A DNA stretch of 40,290 nt from DATGMS01 sp040905145 (GTDB lineage Bacteria; Bacteroidota; Bacteroidia; Cytophagales; Cyclobacteriaceae): NCBI GenBank assembly GCA_040905145.1, contig JBBDSC010000096.1, forward strand, positions 1 to 40,290, given 5' to 3'. Below, piece by piece: positions 17,332-27,110 of the stretch; position 1 is the first letter of the stretch; each line of letters starts with the position of its first letter. Position numbers and translations under genes: made by a program. A model generated the notes under the pieces. The model was given only the letters and a program-made list of their open reading frames with translations. It searched no databases and was not told the origin of the DNA.

Positions 17332-18507
17332 CTACTCCCCCATAAAAACCTTATTCAATATCGAGCGAACTTTTTGGGATTCAAAATGGCTATTGAACAA
17401 TTCCTCTCCCATGCGGCTTTGTTGATCATAAGCATGCTGATGATTGATCAAATAAATTATATGTTGGGCAAATTCCTCAGGATCGTCGCTTACCAAACAG
17501 CCGTTGTTGATTTTATTTGGAAGACCATCCATCCCCCGGGAATTGCAAACTACCGGCAATCCATGAGATAATGCTTCTACCACCTTTATTTTCACGCCTG
17601 TACCGCTTAACATGGGACAAAGGGCTATTTTGGAACTTTCATAATGTTCTTGTAAATTTTCTGTATAGGTGATTTTATGAACATTGGGATAATTCCCTAT
17701 ATAATCCGAAATTCTTCCAATGATACAGATGGAATGATCCGGCGGAAGCAATGGGTATACCTTTTTAAAAAACCAGTCAATGGAAAGCTGATTATGGGAA
17801 TTATTACTGGCTACATATACCAGGTCATAAGTTTTTTCCGTCCATGGTTTTCCCTTTGAGGGTTTGGTGAAAAAAGGTGGGATTAATCTTATTATGCTTT
17901 TGCAAAATTGGCTAAAGATAAATTGTTCATCAGAAGAAACGGTCCATACCTCATCAAACTGGTTCAGCTTGTTTATTTCATCCTCAAATGTTGCCCCTAA
18001 TTTGAATTTTTTGTCCTTAAGGTGATGTAAAGTTAAAAAATCATGGATATCCACAATGGTTTTAGTTCCCTGGAACAGCTTTGTATTTTCAATTAAATCA
18101 GCCCAATATAAGTAGCTTATAATAATATGGTCATAATGACTACCCCTTAGTATTTCTTCAAATTTTTTCTTTTTATACCAGGACATATCCACAGTGAGGC
18201 TACTGTTTCGATCCAGCTTTCTTTTATAGAAATAGTTGGGGATTTTAAAATTCAAAAAGTATTTGATCCTGTTTTTTTTAGAAGGTTTTTTTTGAACAAA
18301 ATAAATGTTCTCTATCAATCCGGATTCCTTGAATTCTTCAATATCCCCCTCTTCCCATTGACTTAGCCCTTGTAATAAACTTACAAAATCCACCTTTATA
18401 CCACTTTCTTTAAAATAGTGCAGCAATTGCAGGACGCGTGTCTTGTTGCCCGAATTATTTTCCAAGGGGTTTTCCGGGAAAAAATAAAGTATCTTTTTTG
18501 CTGGCAT
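17332..18507 (-). CDS. Glycosyltransferase family 4 (GT-B)
   Basis: A 391-residue GT-B enzyme. The start KKILYFFPENPLENNSGNKTR gives the Gly-rich N-terminal loop, and the C-terminal donor domain shows YDLVYVASNNSHN, CIIGRISDY and SGTGVKIKVVEALSHGLPVV, in which E311 matches the second Glu of the GT4 E-x7-E motif. The first Glu of that motif is replaced by the small-residue SGTG loop, as in the WsaF/GT4 subgroup that ends with G-(T/V)-K-x-K. It starts 7 bases after the preceding gene. It is the last gene of the upstream block. Confidence 0.88.
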   Translation of the reverse strand: MPAKKILYFFPENPLENNSGNKTRVLQLLHYFKESGIKVDFVSLLQGLSQWEEGDIEEFKESGLIENIYFVQKKPSKKNRIKYFLNFKIPNYFYKRKLDRNSSLTVDMSWYKKKKFEEILRGSHYDHIIISYLYWADLIENTKLFQGTKTIVDIHDFLTLHHLKDKKFKLGATFEDEINKLNQFDEVWTVSSDEQFIFSQFCKSIIRLIPPFFTKPSKGKPWTEKTYDLVYVASNNSHNQLSIDWFFKKVYPLLPPDHSICIIGRISDYIGNYPNVHKITYTENLQEHYESSKIALCPMLSGTGVKIKVVEALSHGLPVVCNSRGMDGLPNKINNGCLVSDDPEEFAQHIIYLINHQHAYDQQSRMGEELFNSHFESQKVRSILNKVFMGE

Positions 18508-18514
18508 ATTCTTT

Positions 18515-19609
18515 TTAGTTTTTTCCCAATTCCCTGTAAATATCCATTGTCTTTTCCATACAACTGTCCAAGGTGAAATGCTGCAGCTGCACTTCAGCTT
18601 TTTGACTTAGTAAAAGCCGGTATTCCTTATTGTGGATGACCGATTGGATGGCCTGTAATATATCATCAGGCTCATAAGGGTCAAAATAAACCGCGGCCTC
18701 CCCACCAACTTCGGGAAAACAACTGGTACGGCTCACCGCTGCGGGACAATCATTACTGAAAGCTTCTAGCATAGGCAAACCAAATCCTTCATATAAAGAA
18801 GGATAAACGAATAGCATGGTTTTTTGATATAAGGTTTTCAACTGGGAATCAGTCACGGGCAATTGGATGATGTTTTCCGTGATCCTGTTTCTATGCAATA
18901 ATTCCCTTTCAGAAAGGTTGAATCCTCCCCCGCCTGCACAGATGACAAACAGCTCCTTGTCTTTATGCAAAAGCGGAGTTATCCCTGTAATAAACCTTGT
19001 GAAATTTTTATACCCGCTTCTGTCCCCCACAAAAAGGATAAATGGGTTTGGAATGGGATTAAAATCAACTGCTGCTTCAATGTTCCCATTATAAAAACCA
19101 TGATGGACCACACTGACCTTCCTTTCATCAATGCCAAAAATATGCTGCAGATCGTTTCGGGTGGATGTAGAAACAGCTATAACATGATCTGCTCTTTCAA
19201 TCACTTTTCTTTTGTAGGTAATGAATTTGTCATGCACAGGGAAAAATTCAGGGAAAAGCTCATGGGTCATGTCATGGACCGTAAGCACAAAAGGCTTCTT
19301 TAATACCGGTAAAAAGTAGGCATCGTAATAAGTGGGATGAAACACGTCAAACTGGCCTTTCTCCAGAAGAAATTTGGAGTATCGCTTATTAAATGAATAA
19401 GTTCTTGATCGGCTGACAAGGGTCCTTGCCAATTTAGCGGGCATGGGATAGACGGATTCGGACAAATAATTATTTCTTGAAACCAACAGCCCCCTATCCA
19501 TGGTCATATTCCTCTGATCCTGGATATAATCCTGAAGAACAGAAAAATAGCGGGATATTCCCCCATACTGTTGCAAAGAAAAGATTTGATGGTCAAACTG
19601 TATTTTCAT
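18515..19609 (-). CDS. Glycosyltransferase family 4 (mannosyltransferase-like)
   Basis: A 364-residue GT4 protein with the start FDHQIFSLQQYGGISRYF (5-22), typical of GT4 enzymes that carry the QxxGGISRY acceptor loop. The second domain shows FILFVGDRSGYKNF (190-203) and the donor motif EGFGLPMLE (E274, E282) followed by the conserved SRTSCFPEVGGEAAVYFDP. Relatives with this signature often transfer mannose or rhamnose, but the sugar is not certain here. The gaps to its neighbours are 13 and 7 bases, so it is part of one transcript. Confidence 0.93.
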   Translation of the reverse strand: MKIQFDHQIFSLQQYGGISRYFSVLQDYIQDQRNMTMDRGLLVSRNNYLSESVYPMPAKLARTLVSRSRTYSFNKRYSKFLLEKGQFDVFHPTYYDAYFLPVLKKPFVLTVHDMTHELFPEFFPVHDKFITYKRKVIERADHVIAVSTSTRNDLQHIFGIDERKVSVVHHGFYNGNIEAAVDFNPIPNPFILFVGDRSGYKNFTRFITGITPLLHKDKELFVICAGGGGFNLSERELLHRNRITENIIQLPVTDSQLKTLYQKTMLFVYPSLYEGFGLPMLEAFSNDCPAAVSRTSCFPEVGGEAAVYFDPYEPDDILQAIQSVIHNKEYRLLLSQKAEVQLQHFTLDSCMEKTMDIYRELGKN

Positions 19610-19622
19610 CCTGTTACAACTT

Positions 19623-20384
19623 CTATAAAACCCAGGAATCCACCTTTCTGGATTTCGATTTAAATCCTTTAAATAAATATCTCCAATAGGCCAGGTACCC
19701 GAAATGTTTTCTAATCAGCATGGCTTTATCCTGTTCAAAATAAACATCTTTTTTTCTAGAAGAAGCACCCTCTGTGGAAAATCTTGCCGTCAACAGATTG
19801 AAATACTCAAAATCAAAGTCGGGATCAGACCAACATTGCATGTTCAAGTAATGATCGGCATATAAAACATATTTTTCCTCAAAACTATATTTTTTAAATA
19901 CCGCTTTAGGATATAAAATGCTTTGGTGACAAATATTGTTTTTTGCCAGAAAATAGCCATTGATTTCCCTGCCTACCGGAATCGTATCATATAGCACATT
20001 GGAATAATATACAGTATGGTCATTCTTCAAACAAGACACCATATTTGAAAAACCGGGAAGTAACTGGTCATCTGCCCCTAAAAAGACAATCCATTTTCCA
20101 TGGACATAATTTAAGGCTTTGTTCATCGCGGAATAGATGCCGCTATCTTTTTCACTCCGCCAATAAGCCACTTCCCTGTCCCTTTCCTTCAATAAACCTA
20201 CCGTGTTATCCGTGCTTTCCCCATCAATAATTATATGTTCAATGACTTTGAAATCCTGAAGGCTGACACTGTGGATACACTGCGCAAGGAGGGATTCCAC
20301 ATTATAGCACACTGTGACTACAGAAATCAGAGGGGAAGCATTGGGACCAGGTTTTTGACGGGTATAATAACCACCTTCCTGCAT
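19623..20384 (-). CDS. Glycosyltransferase family 2 (WcaE-like)
   Basis: A 253-residue GT2 enzyme. The first strand ISVVTVCYNVE is at 20-30, the DGESTDNT nucleotide loop at 54-61, the DSGIYSAMNKAL helix at 80-91 and FLGADDQ at 101-107. The DSGIY-(D/S)-AMNKG plus FLGADD combination is characteristic of the colanic-acid WcaE/PglI-like subgroup. The upstream start at 20384 leaves only 3 bases to the preceding gene; a later in-frame start is not available close to the first strand. Donor sugar unknown. Confidence 0.92.
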   Translation of the reverse strand: MQEGGYYTRQKPGPNASPLISVVTVCYNVESLLAQCIHSVSLQDFKVIEHIIIDGESTDNTVGLLKERDREVAYWRSEKDSGIYSAMNKALNYVHGKWIVFLGADDQLLPGFSNMVSCLKNDHTVYYSNVLYDTIPVGREINGYFLAKNNICHQSILYPKAVFKKYSFEEKYVLYADHYLNMQCWSDPDFDFEYFNLLTARFSTEGASSRKKDVYFEQDKAMLIRKHFGYLAYWRYLFKGFKSKSRKVDSWVL

Positions 20385-20387
20385 AGA

Positions 20388-21188
20388 TTATTTTATTCTT
20401 TTTTTTAAACCATTCCACATCCTTATGCAAAATAAAGATACCGCATTTTCATTGAATTTTCCGAGCATGGAACCCGATAGATAAAAACAGGTCGTCGTCG
20501 TTTGAATCCATCTGTTTCTAAATAGGAAGTTGTATTTTTGGATGAGGTTTTTTTTGCAGACCTGAAAGCTTTCATCCGGATTACCCCGGCTTTTATGCAA
20601 AATATTAAAATCAATCACATAACAAGGGTAGCCTCTTGCCGTTGCCTGCAGGCAAATATCTACTCCATATAGATGAAAACCCGAAAGATCCGCAGAAAGA
20701 GAAAGCCCCGCAGCATTTTTCAACAGGATGAAATTTTCATCCAGACTATGGACTTTCAAGGGGAATTTACCTTTGGACATGGTTATCCCGTCGGAATAGG
20801 TTACTTTATAGACAATATGATTGGGGCCTGCTGCACCTGCATTTCCACCTACTGCCCATTTTGGATCCAATACCTGGAGTTCATGGATTCGTTGCTCAAG
20901 CTCTTTTCTTTTGTCAAAATCAAGAAGGATGTCCTGATGACAAAGGATAATATATTTGCCTTTAGCCCGCTGAAGTAAAATGTTAAGCCCCGAATAAGCA
21001 TCGAATTTATTTTCTACAGAATTATCTATATAAAGATATTCACAGGTGGGTAATGAAAAACCCGCCTCAACAAAAGACACAATCATTTCCTTATATTCCT
21101 GCTTGTCGTTGACCAAGGTACAAATGGAAAAATCAAATTCAAATATCTCCTTCTCTACGGAAGTAGCTTGAGCTAATAATCCTTGCAT
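20388..21188 (-). CDS. Divergent glycosyltransferase-like protein (Glyco_tranf_2_5 type)
   Basis: A 266-residue protein that opens with FDFSICTLVNDKQEYKEM and has YLYIDNSVENKF (51-62) where GT2 enzymes keep their first Asp loop. In place of the DxD it has LCHQDI (H84, D86), as in the small GT2-related group with a (V/C)HQD motif. FHLYGVDICLQA (171-182) matches the usual acceptor-side block. It is the first gene of the cluster. Activity is likely but not certain because the metal site is altered. Donor and acceptor unknown. Confidence 0.78.
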   Translation of the reverse strand: MQGLLAQATSVEKEIFEFDFSICTLVNDKQEYKEMIVSFVEAGFSLPTCEYLYIDNSVENKFDAYSGLNILLQRAKGKYIILCHQDILLDFDKRKELEQRIHELQVLDPKWAVGGNAGAAGPNHIVYKVTYSDGITMSKGKFPLKVHSLDENFILLKNAAGLSLSADLSGFHLYGVDICLQATARGYPCYVIDFNILHKSRGNPDESFQVCKKNLIQKYNFLFRNRWIQTTTTCFYLSGSMLGKFNENAVSLFCIRMWNGLKKRIK

Positions 21189-21378
21189 GTTAAGCTTTTT
21201 ATTAAGTCAAAAATACAATTAATCGGCGATAGTCCATTAACTTTTATCTGATCCATTTCAGTTCCCTCTGGCGAAGAGTTTGTAATCTCTTGAAATAAAA
21301 CGGGTTGATATTCAATAGCCGGAAATCCATTCCAGCCCATTGGTCAGGACAAAATAGTAGAAGGTAAATGTTATTTTC

Positions 21379-21386
21379 TATTTTTG
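21379..21386 (+). promoter_or_regulatory. Candidate -7 box for the PAP2 gene
   Basis: TATTTTTG fits the Bacteroidota -7 consensus TAnnTTTG and lies 33 bases before the ATG at 21419. No clear -33 TTTG is seen at the usual distance. Confidence 0.35.
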
Positions 21387-21418
21387 GCAGAAGAAAAGAG
21401 AGATGAAAATCCAATCAA

Positions 21419-22141
21419 ATGCGACAATTTGTTAAAAATGTAATTCAATGGGTAAGGAAATTCCTAAGGGACAAATTTCATCAGGAAAATGAACTTTTCC
21501 CGTATTATCTGACCATCCTGATTTCATTTGGTCTTTTTGTCGTTTCTTTAAATGTCTTTGTGGAAATTACCGATGACCTTAAAGAAGATGAACTCACCCT
21601 CTATGATGATTACTTCACCCACCAAATACAATCCTTTCATCATCCTTCTCTGATCCCGGTCTTTCAATTCATCACGCATATGGGGGACCGATTTGCCTAT
21701 TTGATTTTTATCATTGCCATAGGCTTGTTCTTTTTCCTAAAGCATGGCAAGTGGACATTTACTATCCAAACTGTCCTGGTTTTGATGTTATCCTCACTTT
21801 CCAATCTTGTATTGAAAAGGGTAATCAACAGGGACAGACCTTCTTTGGAACATTTGGTGGCTGTTTCCACTTTGAGCTTCCCCAGTGGCCATGCCATGAG
21901 TGCCATGGCCTTCTATGGTTTTCTCATCTATCTTTGTATCCGGTTAAGTATGCCCCTATGGCTTAAGATGATTCTTTCCTTTGCTTTGGGATTATTAATA
22001 TTGCTTATCGGCATTAGCCGGATATATCTGGGCGTCCATTTTCCCAGTGATGTGTTGGCCGGTTTTATCGGAGGACTTATCTGGGTCACCTTCTGTGCCA
22101 TTCTTTTTAACATTATTGATATTTATCGAAAAAAGGCATAA
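21419..22141 (+). CDS. PAP2 superfamily membrane phosphatase
   Basis: A 240-residue integral membrane phosphatase. The three PAP2 motifs are complete: K133-x6-R140-P, PSGH at 155-158, and SR-x5-H-x3-D (S200, R201, H207, D211), with H207 as the expected phospho-enzyme nucleophile. About five or six transmembrane helices fit the family. Typical substrates are undecaprenyl pyrophosphate, phosphatidic acid or phosphatidylglycerol phosphate. Next to a glycan cluster on the opposite strand, recycling of the undecaprenyl carrier is an attractive but unproven role. Confidence 0.94.
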   Translation: MRQFVKNVIQWVRKFLRDKFHQENELFPYYLTILISFGLFVVSLNVFVEITDDLKEDELTLYDDYFTHQIQSFHHPSLIPVFQFITHMGDRFAYLIFIIAIGLFFFLKHGKWTFTIQTVLVLMLSSLSNLVLKRVINRDRPSLEHLVAVSTLSFPSGHAMSAMAFYGFLIYLCIRLSMPLWLKMILSFALGLLILLIGISRIYLGVHFPSDVLAGFIGGLIWVTFCAILFNIIDIYRKKA

Positions 22142-22345
22142 GGCAAATCTATACACCAACCCCCATGAGAACACTATTGCAAAGAATTTCCTAATCATCC
22201 TTTACTTTTGTTCTTTATATGGTTTTTTTAATTATTTTTAGGCCAAATAAATTTCCTGCCTGTGAACTCAATTAACCAATTTTGAAAAGGCGCGGTGGGG
22301 ATTTGAAACAGATATTTAAAAAAACCTCATAGCAAGCAACAAATC

Positions 22346-23098
22346 ATGGTCAACAGACGAGACTTTATAAAAACCACCTCTCTTGCCGGAATTTCAGTTT
22401 TGGGAATACCTGAGATTGTGAATGCTGCCATACCTTCAGAAAAAATTGCCTCAGCCATTAGACTTTCTTCAGGGGATAAGATTCTTTTCCAGGGGGATTC
22501 CATTACTGATGCGGGAAGGAACAAAGAAAAGACTACCTTTAATAATCCAAACGACCTGGGAAACGGGTATGCTTTCCTTGCAGCAGCAGAACTGTTGCAT
22601 AACCACGCGGATAAAAATTTACAGATCTACAATAAAGGCATCAGCGGAAACAAAGTTTTCGAGTTGGCTGAACGATGGAAAAATGACTGCCTTGCCATTC
22701 AACCAGAAGTGTTGAGCATCCTGATCGGCGTGAATGATTATTGGCACAAGCACAATGGCAAATATAATGGGACGGTGGAAGTTTATAAAAAAGATTTAAT
22801 GGCTCTTCTTGATAGGACAAAACAGCAGCTGCCCAACCTGAAATTAGTAATAGGTGAACCTTTTGCCGTCAAAGGGGTAAAAGCCGTTGATGATTCCTGG
22901 TATCCTGAATTTGATGCTTATAGAGATGCCGCCAAGGAGGTGGCCAAAGCCTTTGATGCCGTTTTTGTCCCTTTTCAAAGCATATTTGACAAAGCAGAAA
23001 AATCTGCTCCCGGATCCTACTGGACCACTGACGGGGTGCACCCGACCATGGCTGGTTCAGAATTGATGGCCCAAGCCTGGCTAAAAGCGGTAAAATAA
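22346..23098 (+). CDS. Tat-exported SGNH/GDSL hydrolase
   Basis: A 250-residue esterase-type hydrolase. A twin-arginine signal begins NRRDFIKTT and is followed by a hydrophobic segment, so folded export by Tat is likely. The four SGNH blocks are in place: GDSI with Ser52, the Gly of NKGISGN, GVND with Asn130, and DGVHP with Asp229 and His232. Relatives remove acetyl groups from polysaccharides such as xylan or rhamnogalacturonan, or act as lipases. The lack of a lipobox suggests a soluble periplasmic enzyme. It may work on extracellular glycans, which is inference. Confidence 0.94.
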   Translation: MVNRRDFIKTTSLAGISVLGIPEIVNAAIPSEKIASAIRLSSGDKILFQGDSITDAGRNKEKTTFNNPNDLGNGYAFLAAAELLHNHADKNLQIYNKGISGNKVFELAERWKNDCLAIQPEVLSILIGVNDYWHKHNGKYNGTVEVYKKDLMALLDRTKQQLPNLKLVIGEPFAVKGVKAVDDSWYPEFDAYRDAAKEVAKAFDAVFVPFQSIFDKAEKSAPGSYWTTDGVHPTMAGSELMAQAWLKAVK

Positions 23099-23125
23099 TA
23101 TTATTCAAACATTTCTAATCAGGTT

Positions 23126-23251
23126 CTGTCTATAATGGGTGTCCCGCAGATCACGCTGACCTATCGGCAGGTAGGTCTTCGCAGATGAGGGATTAAAATC
23201 ATAAGGACAGATTTGCGGGAGAATTTTCCTAAACTTGCAGTTTATAGACAG
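23126..23251. repeat. 126-bp nested inverted-repeat element
   Basis: Perfect 10-bp arms CTGTCTATAA (23126-23135) and TTATAGACAG (23242-23251) enclose a second pair TCCCGCA / TGCGGGA and a central hairpin GACCTA-N8-TAGGTC (23158-23177). The internal CGCAGATCACGCTGA and CTTCGCAGATGAGG resemble the dispersed CGCAGAT/ATCTGCG repeats common in Bacteroidota spacers. It looks like a non-autonomous mobile element. Confidence 0.55.
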
Positions 23252-23272
23252 ATAATAATTAGCATCTGCCCA

Positions 23273-23524
23273 TTATTTGGAACCTCCATAAGCTGGTTTA
23301 TCAATGTCCGGCTTATCAGGATTCCGATTAGGGTTCGCCCCTTTTTTAAGATGGGAAGGAACTTCTCCCCCCTCTTCTATGTGCTTTTCCTGAATTTCTT
23401 CCTCTTTCTTCAGTTCTTCGGTTTTTTTTCCTTCTTTTATTGTAGCCTTGTCATGACCGGTATCTGAAGGATTCCCTTTCCTCTGGGGGTTAGTTGTGTT
23501 TCTTTTGCCATCGTTTTCCGCCAT
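23273..23524 (-). CDS. Small highly charged hypothetical protein (83 aa)
   Basis: A hydrophilic protein almost free of hydrophobic residues. A Lys/Glu-rich middle (KEGKKTEELKKEEEIQEKHI) predicts a short helix, and a Pro/Asn/Asp-rich tail ends in KPAYGGSK. There is no signal peptide or Cys. The composition resembles small disordered stress-associated proteins found in many Cytophagales, and the frame is clean from ATG to stop. It stands alone on the minus strand, next to the inverted-repeat element. Function unknown. Confidence 0.65.
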   Translation of the reverse strand: MAENDGKRNTTNPQRKGNPSDTGHDKATIKEGKKTEELKKEEEIQEKHIEEGGEVPSHLKKGANPNRNPDKPDIDKPAYGGSK

Positions 23525-23789
23525 GATATCTCAGTTCTAAGTTGAAAATTTACCTTGTCACTTCCCAATTTTTACGGGATTTAAGGTGATTATGTTTTAT
23601 GATTATCGCCTTTCTTGTTTTTGCGTGAAACATTTTTTTCTCAATTAAGCTATTGTTCAAGCAATGGCCCTTTAGGGCAAACTTTCCATCCCAAAAAAGA
23701 ACGCTCTTGTCACATTTTTTTGGCACAGCATCGTGCAAGCTGTATCATTGCTTCTGTAAAAAAGACCCTGACAAAAAATTCCTGTAAAT

Positions 23790-25229
23790 ATGAAAGAGAA
23801 ATCCCTCCCATTTAGACAAATAGAATGGTGGTTAATGACCATTCTTATTTTCCTGATCATCTTAACCAACATCCTTGGCGGGAAAATCAACCTCGAAACT
23901 TTGGGCCATTCCAATAATTCGGAACAGACTATCCGGTATTTTGCCTATATCATTATACCCTTGGCTTTGTATGGGGCTTTTTATTTCCTTCACCTTAAAA
24001 TAATCCCTGCCTATAAAAAAGACGCACAAAAGCCTAAAATGATATTTTATTCTTTACTCACTTTTTTCGGCTCCTGGATAGTGATAGGTATATTTTATGT
24101 CAACGGGGGTTTCGGGGAAGACCCTTTTATTCCTATTTTTTTTATTTCCATTGTTTTATATGCAGGTTATCATCTGAGTGTGAAATTCCTGAATCAGGCT
24201 TTCTCTGTCTCCCTATCAAAAAATTATACGCTATATAATGTTCTCAGAAGCATTGTCTTGTATGTTTTTATGATGATTTTTTTATTAAAGTTTCAAACCT
24301 ATTTTAATCAGGTGATTTTAATTACCTATGTAATTATCATTCCTGCCTTGTTTGTCCTATTGCTTTACAATTATTTTTTGATCTATCGGATGAAAGCATT
24401 GGGCAAAATGAAAGTGGCCAAGGGCTACCTCTTTTTTCTTCCCATCACCACTTTTATTTTTTTCACGGCAGTAAGTATAATCAATAATCAAGGGCAAATA
24501 TTTATTGTTGGAGCCGTATTGGCTCTGTTTATTTTGGCCGTTTTCAATCCCTTGTTCCAAATGCTGTTTACAAAATACCATAGTTTCCTAGGTCAAATTG
24601 ATTCCCTGACCAATAAACTTGACCAAAGATCAGCAGACCTGCAGTTCCTTCGTTCTCAGATCAATCCCCACTTTTTGTTCAATGCATTGAATACCCTTTA
24701 TGCTACAGCTTTGCAGGAAAATGCGGAAAAATCGGCAGAAGGAATACAAAAATTGGGTGATTTGATGCGGTTTATGCTCCATGAAAACAACCAGGAAAAA
24801 ATAGCCGTGGAAAGGGAAAAAGAGTATTTGATCAACTATGTGGATTTACAGCTTTTGAGGACCAAAGGACAAGAAAACATTGAAATCGTTTTTAACAGAA
24901 GCGAAGAAAACTGTTTGGGCGAAATTGCACCGATGCTGCTGATTCCCTTTGTGGAAAATGCTTTTAAGCATGGGATCAGCCTACAGAAAAAATCCTGGGT
25001 AAAGATCAGTCTCAGGTGTGTGGAAGGCGGCGTTCATTTGGATATCAACAACAGCATCCATCGAAAAACAGGGGAAGACCCGGAAAAAATATCTTCGGGC
25101 ATAGGGCTTCAAAATGTAAAGCAAAGGTTAAGCCTCCTCTATCCTCAACAGCATGAGTTGATCATCCGCGAAAATGAATTGGAATATTTTGTACATTTAT
25201 CCATTCAACTCCAAAAAAGGAATGCTTAG
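23790..25229 (+). CDS. LytS/YehU-type sensor histidine kinase
   Basis: A 479-residue sensor kinase of the His_kinase (PF06580) class. Residues 1-260 contain seven or eight hydrophobic helices and no recognisable periplasmic sensor domain, so it probably senses within the membrane. A short coiled coil (270-288) leads to the phospho-acceptor block LRSQINPHFLFNALN with His294. The ATP-binding part has the N-box FVENAFKHG (N390) and the G-box SSGIGLQNVKQRL (435-447). Its stop overlaps the response-regulator start by 8 bases, which marks the pair as partners. The stimulus is unknown. Confidence 0.95.
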   Translation: MKEKSLPFRQIEWWLMTILIFLIILTNILGGKINLETLGHSNNSEQTIRYFAYIIIPLALYGAFYFLHLKIIPAYKKDAQKPKMIFYSLLTFFGSWIVIGIFYVNGGFGEDPFIPIFFISIVLYAGYHLSVKFLNQAFSVSLSKNYTLYNVLRSIVLYVFMMIFLLKFQTYFNQVILITYVIIIPALFVLLLYNYFLIYRMKALGKMKVAKGYLFFLPITTFIFFTAVSIINNQGQIFIVGAVLALFILAVFNPLFQMLFTKYHSFLGQIDSLTNKLDQRSADLQFLRSQINPHFLFNALNTLYATALQENAEKSAEGIQKLGDLMRFMLHENNQEKIAVEREKEYLINYVDLQLLRTKGQENIEIVFNRSEENCLGEIAPMLLIPFVENAFKHGISLQKKSWVKISLRCVEGGVHLDINNSIHRKTGEDPEKISSGIGLQNVKQRLSLLYPQQHELIIRENELEYFVHLSIQLQKRNA

Positions 25230-25893
25230 AACAATTGCCATTGATGATGAGCCATTGGCTTTGGAAGTGATCAAAAGCCATGCGTCCAAAGTCAGTTTTT
25301 TAGACCTTCAACATACTTATACGGATGCTTTTAAAGCTATTGATTATTTACAGCATCATGAAATAGACCTTTTGTTCCTGGATATCAAGATGCCTGATAT
25401 TTCAGGAACGGAATTTGCGGCCTGGCTGCAAAGTAAACCCATGATTGTCTTTACAACTGCTTATTCTGAGCATGCAGTAAAAAGTTTCGAACTGGATGCG
25501 GTGGATTATTTGCTTAAGCCTTTTGGCCTAGTGCGGTTTACAAAAGCGTGTACCAAAGCCAATGAGCTATGGCATTTGAGAAACAAAGGCCACATGCAGG
25601 ATTATTTATTTATCAAAACCGGTTATGAACAGGTGAAAATATTCCTCAAGGACATTCTTTATCTAATGGCATCCGGTAATTATATTACATTTCAGCTGGT
25701 TCATGAAAAACACTTGTCCAGAATGACATTTAACGAAGCTGAGGAGCTTCTAAATCAGAATTTTATAAGAATACACAGATCATTTATTGTCAACAAAGAG
25801 AAAATAAGCAAAATAGAAAGACACCAAGTGACAGTTGGTCAAGCTCTTGTTCCTATTGGGAGCAGCTATGCCGCCAATTTAATTTTGAAGTAG
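25222..25893 (+). CDS. LytTR-family response regulator
   Basis: A 223-residue regulator whose receiver domain (1-115) has D8/D9, the phospho-acceptor D54 in LFLDIKMPD, T79 and K99. A C-terminal LytTR DNA-binding domain (about 125-223) contains FIKTGYEQVKIFLKDILYL and NFIRIHRSFIVNKEKISKIE. The ATG at 25222 is preceded by AAAAGGA and starts exactly at the receiver's first strand; a longer frame would begin inside the kinase gene. LytTR regulators bind direct repeats about 10-12 bases apart. Target genes cannot be assigned, but the following membrane-protein genes are plausible. Confidence 0.95.
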   Translation: MLRTIAIDDEPLALEVIKSHASKVSFLDLQHTYTDAFKAIDYLQHHEIDLLFLDIKMPDISGTEFAAWLQSKPMIVFTTAYSEHAVKSFELDAVDYLLKPFGLVRFTKACTKANELWHLRNKGHMQDYLFIKTGYEQVKIFLKDILYLMASGNYITFQLVHEKHLSRMTFNEAEELLNQNFIRIHRSFIVNKEKISKIERHQVTVGQALVPIGSSYAANLILK

Positions 25894-25996
25894 AGTGTGA
25901 AAGCCTGTTCCGCTTATCATTAATAAAAGGTAGCATACTTACCCTGAACGGGTTTATTTATCCTTAGCTTTTCGTCCACTTTAAAGCCCTAATTTG

Positions 25997-27064
25997 ATGA
26001 CTATGCAAGAGAGAAAACGTTTACTTCTTAACTTTACGCTCCTTGTCCTGGGAACCTACTTCTTATTTATGGGATTGACAAAAGCGCAGGGGTTTTTAAA
26101 GCCCTTAGTGACGGCTTTGATTTTTTCCCTTTTGATGATACCTGTAGCCAACAAATTTGAATCATGGAACTTTAGCAGAATCCTTTCTTCTGTATGCAAT
26201 ACGCTAATCCTATTCATTATAAGCCTGGGTTTTTTTATGTTGATTTCCTTTCAGATCAAGGGATTTGTAGAGGATTGGGACAAGATTAAGGAAACCATGG
26301 AACCTAATATTGAAAGTTTTGAAAATTTCGTATTGACTCATACTCCCCTTGAAAAAGAACAACTGGAGGAATACAAAAAGGAAAATAATGTATCCACTCT
26401 GTTTGGAGGGGGAAGTGGGGGGGAAAAAGCTTTTCAAGCCGTCAATCAGGTATTGGGTTTCCTCGCGGATTACCTGCTAACCTTCATTTATATTTTCTTT
26501 CTGCTCAATTACAGACGGAGATTCAAAGAATTTGTTTTGAGATTGTTTCCTCAAAATAAAAGGGGGGAAGTGGCCAAGGTGGTCAATAAAACTGCCGGTG
26601 TCGCACAACATTATCTTTTCGGGAAATTTTTGCTAATCATCTTTCTTGCCGTGCTTTATTCGATTGGATTGGGCATATCCGGAGTCAGTAACTTTATTTT
26701 TGTCAGTCTCCTTGCGGCCCTACTGTCTCTCATACCCTACTTTGGAAATATTATAGGTTTTTTCATTGCCCTGGCTTTTGGAATGATCTCCGGTGGCGAT
26801 TCCGGAACATTTATAGGGGTGATTATTGTTTTTAGTTTGGTTCAGTTCATCGAAAGCTATATCCTAGAGCCATATATCGTGGGAGATCAGGTTGATATAC
26901 ATCCATTTTTCATTATTGTCGTCGTTATTATAGGAAACATGGTATGGGGCGTGATGGGAATGATCCTGGCCGTACCACTTGTGGGCATCATCAATGTAGT
27001 CTTTAGAAATGTTGAAAGCTTGAAAGTATTTGGTTTTTTATTGAGTAATAATGAAGAAAATTAA
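25997..27064 (+). CDS. AI-2E family transporter (PF01594)
   Basis: A 355-residue membrane protein with about eight transmembrane helices in the family's pattern: two at the N terminus, a polar stretch (about 90-145), then a five-helix block containing LLSLIPYFGNIIGFFIALAFG and YILEPYIVGDQVDIHP, both signature segments. Family members have been linked to autoinducer-2 export, Na+/H+ exchange and glycolate or other small-molecule export, so the substrate is open. It follows the two-component pair on the same strand with a ~100-base gap. A TTG at 25994 also reads in frame, but the ATG at 25997 or 26003 is more natural. Confidence 0.9.
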   Translation: MTMQERKRLLLNFTLLVLGTYFLFMGLTKAQGFLKPLVTALIFSLLMIPVANKFESWNFSRILSSVCNTLILFIISLGFFMLISFQIKGFVEDWDKIKETMEPNIESFENFVLTHTPLEKEQLEEYKKENNVSTLFGGGSGGEKAFQAVNQVLGFLADYLLTFIYIFFLLNYRRRFKEFVLRLFPQNKRGEVAKVVNKTAGVAQHYLFGKFLLIIFLAVLYSIGLGISGVSNFIFVSLLAALLSLIPYFGNIIGFFIALAFGMISGGDSGTFIGVIIVFSLVQFIESYILEPYIVGDQVDIHPFFIIVVVIIGNMVWGVMGMILAVPLVGIINVVFRNVESLKVFGFLLSNNEEN

Positions 27065-27110
27065 ATAGGTCTTGCACCTCCACTTCCATGGCCCTGATTA
27101 GCTATTTTTC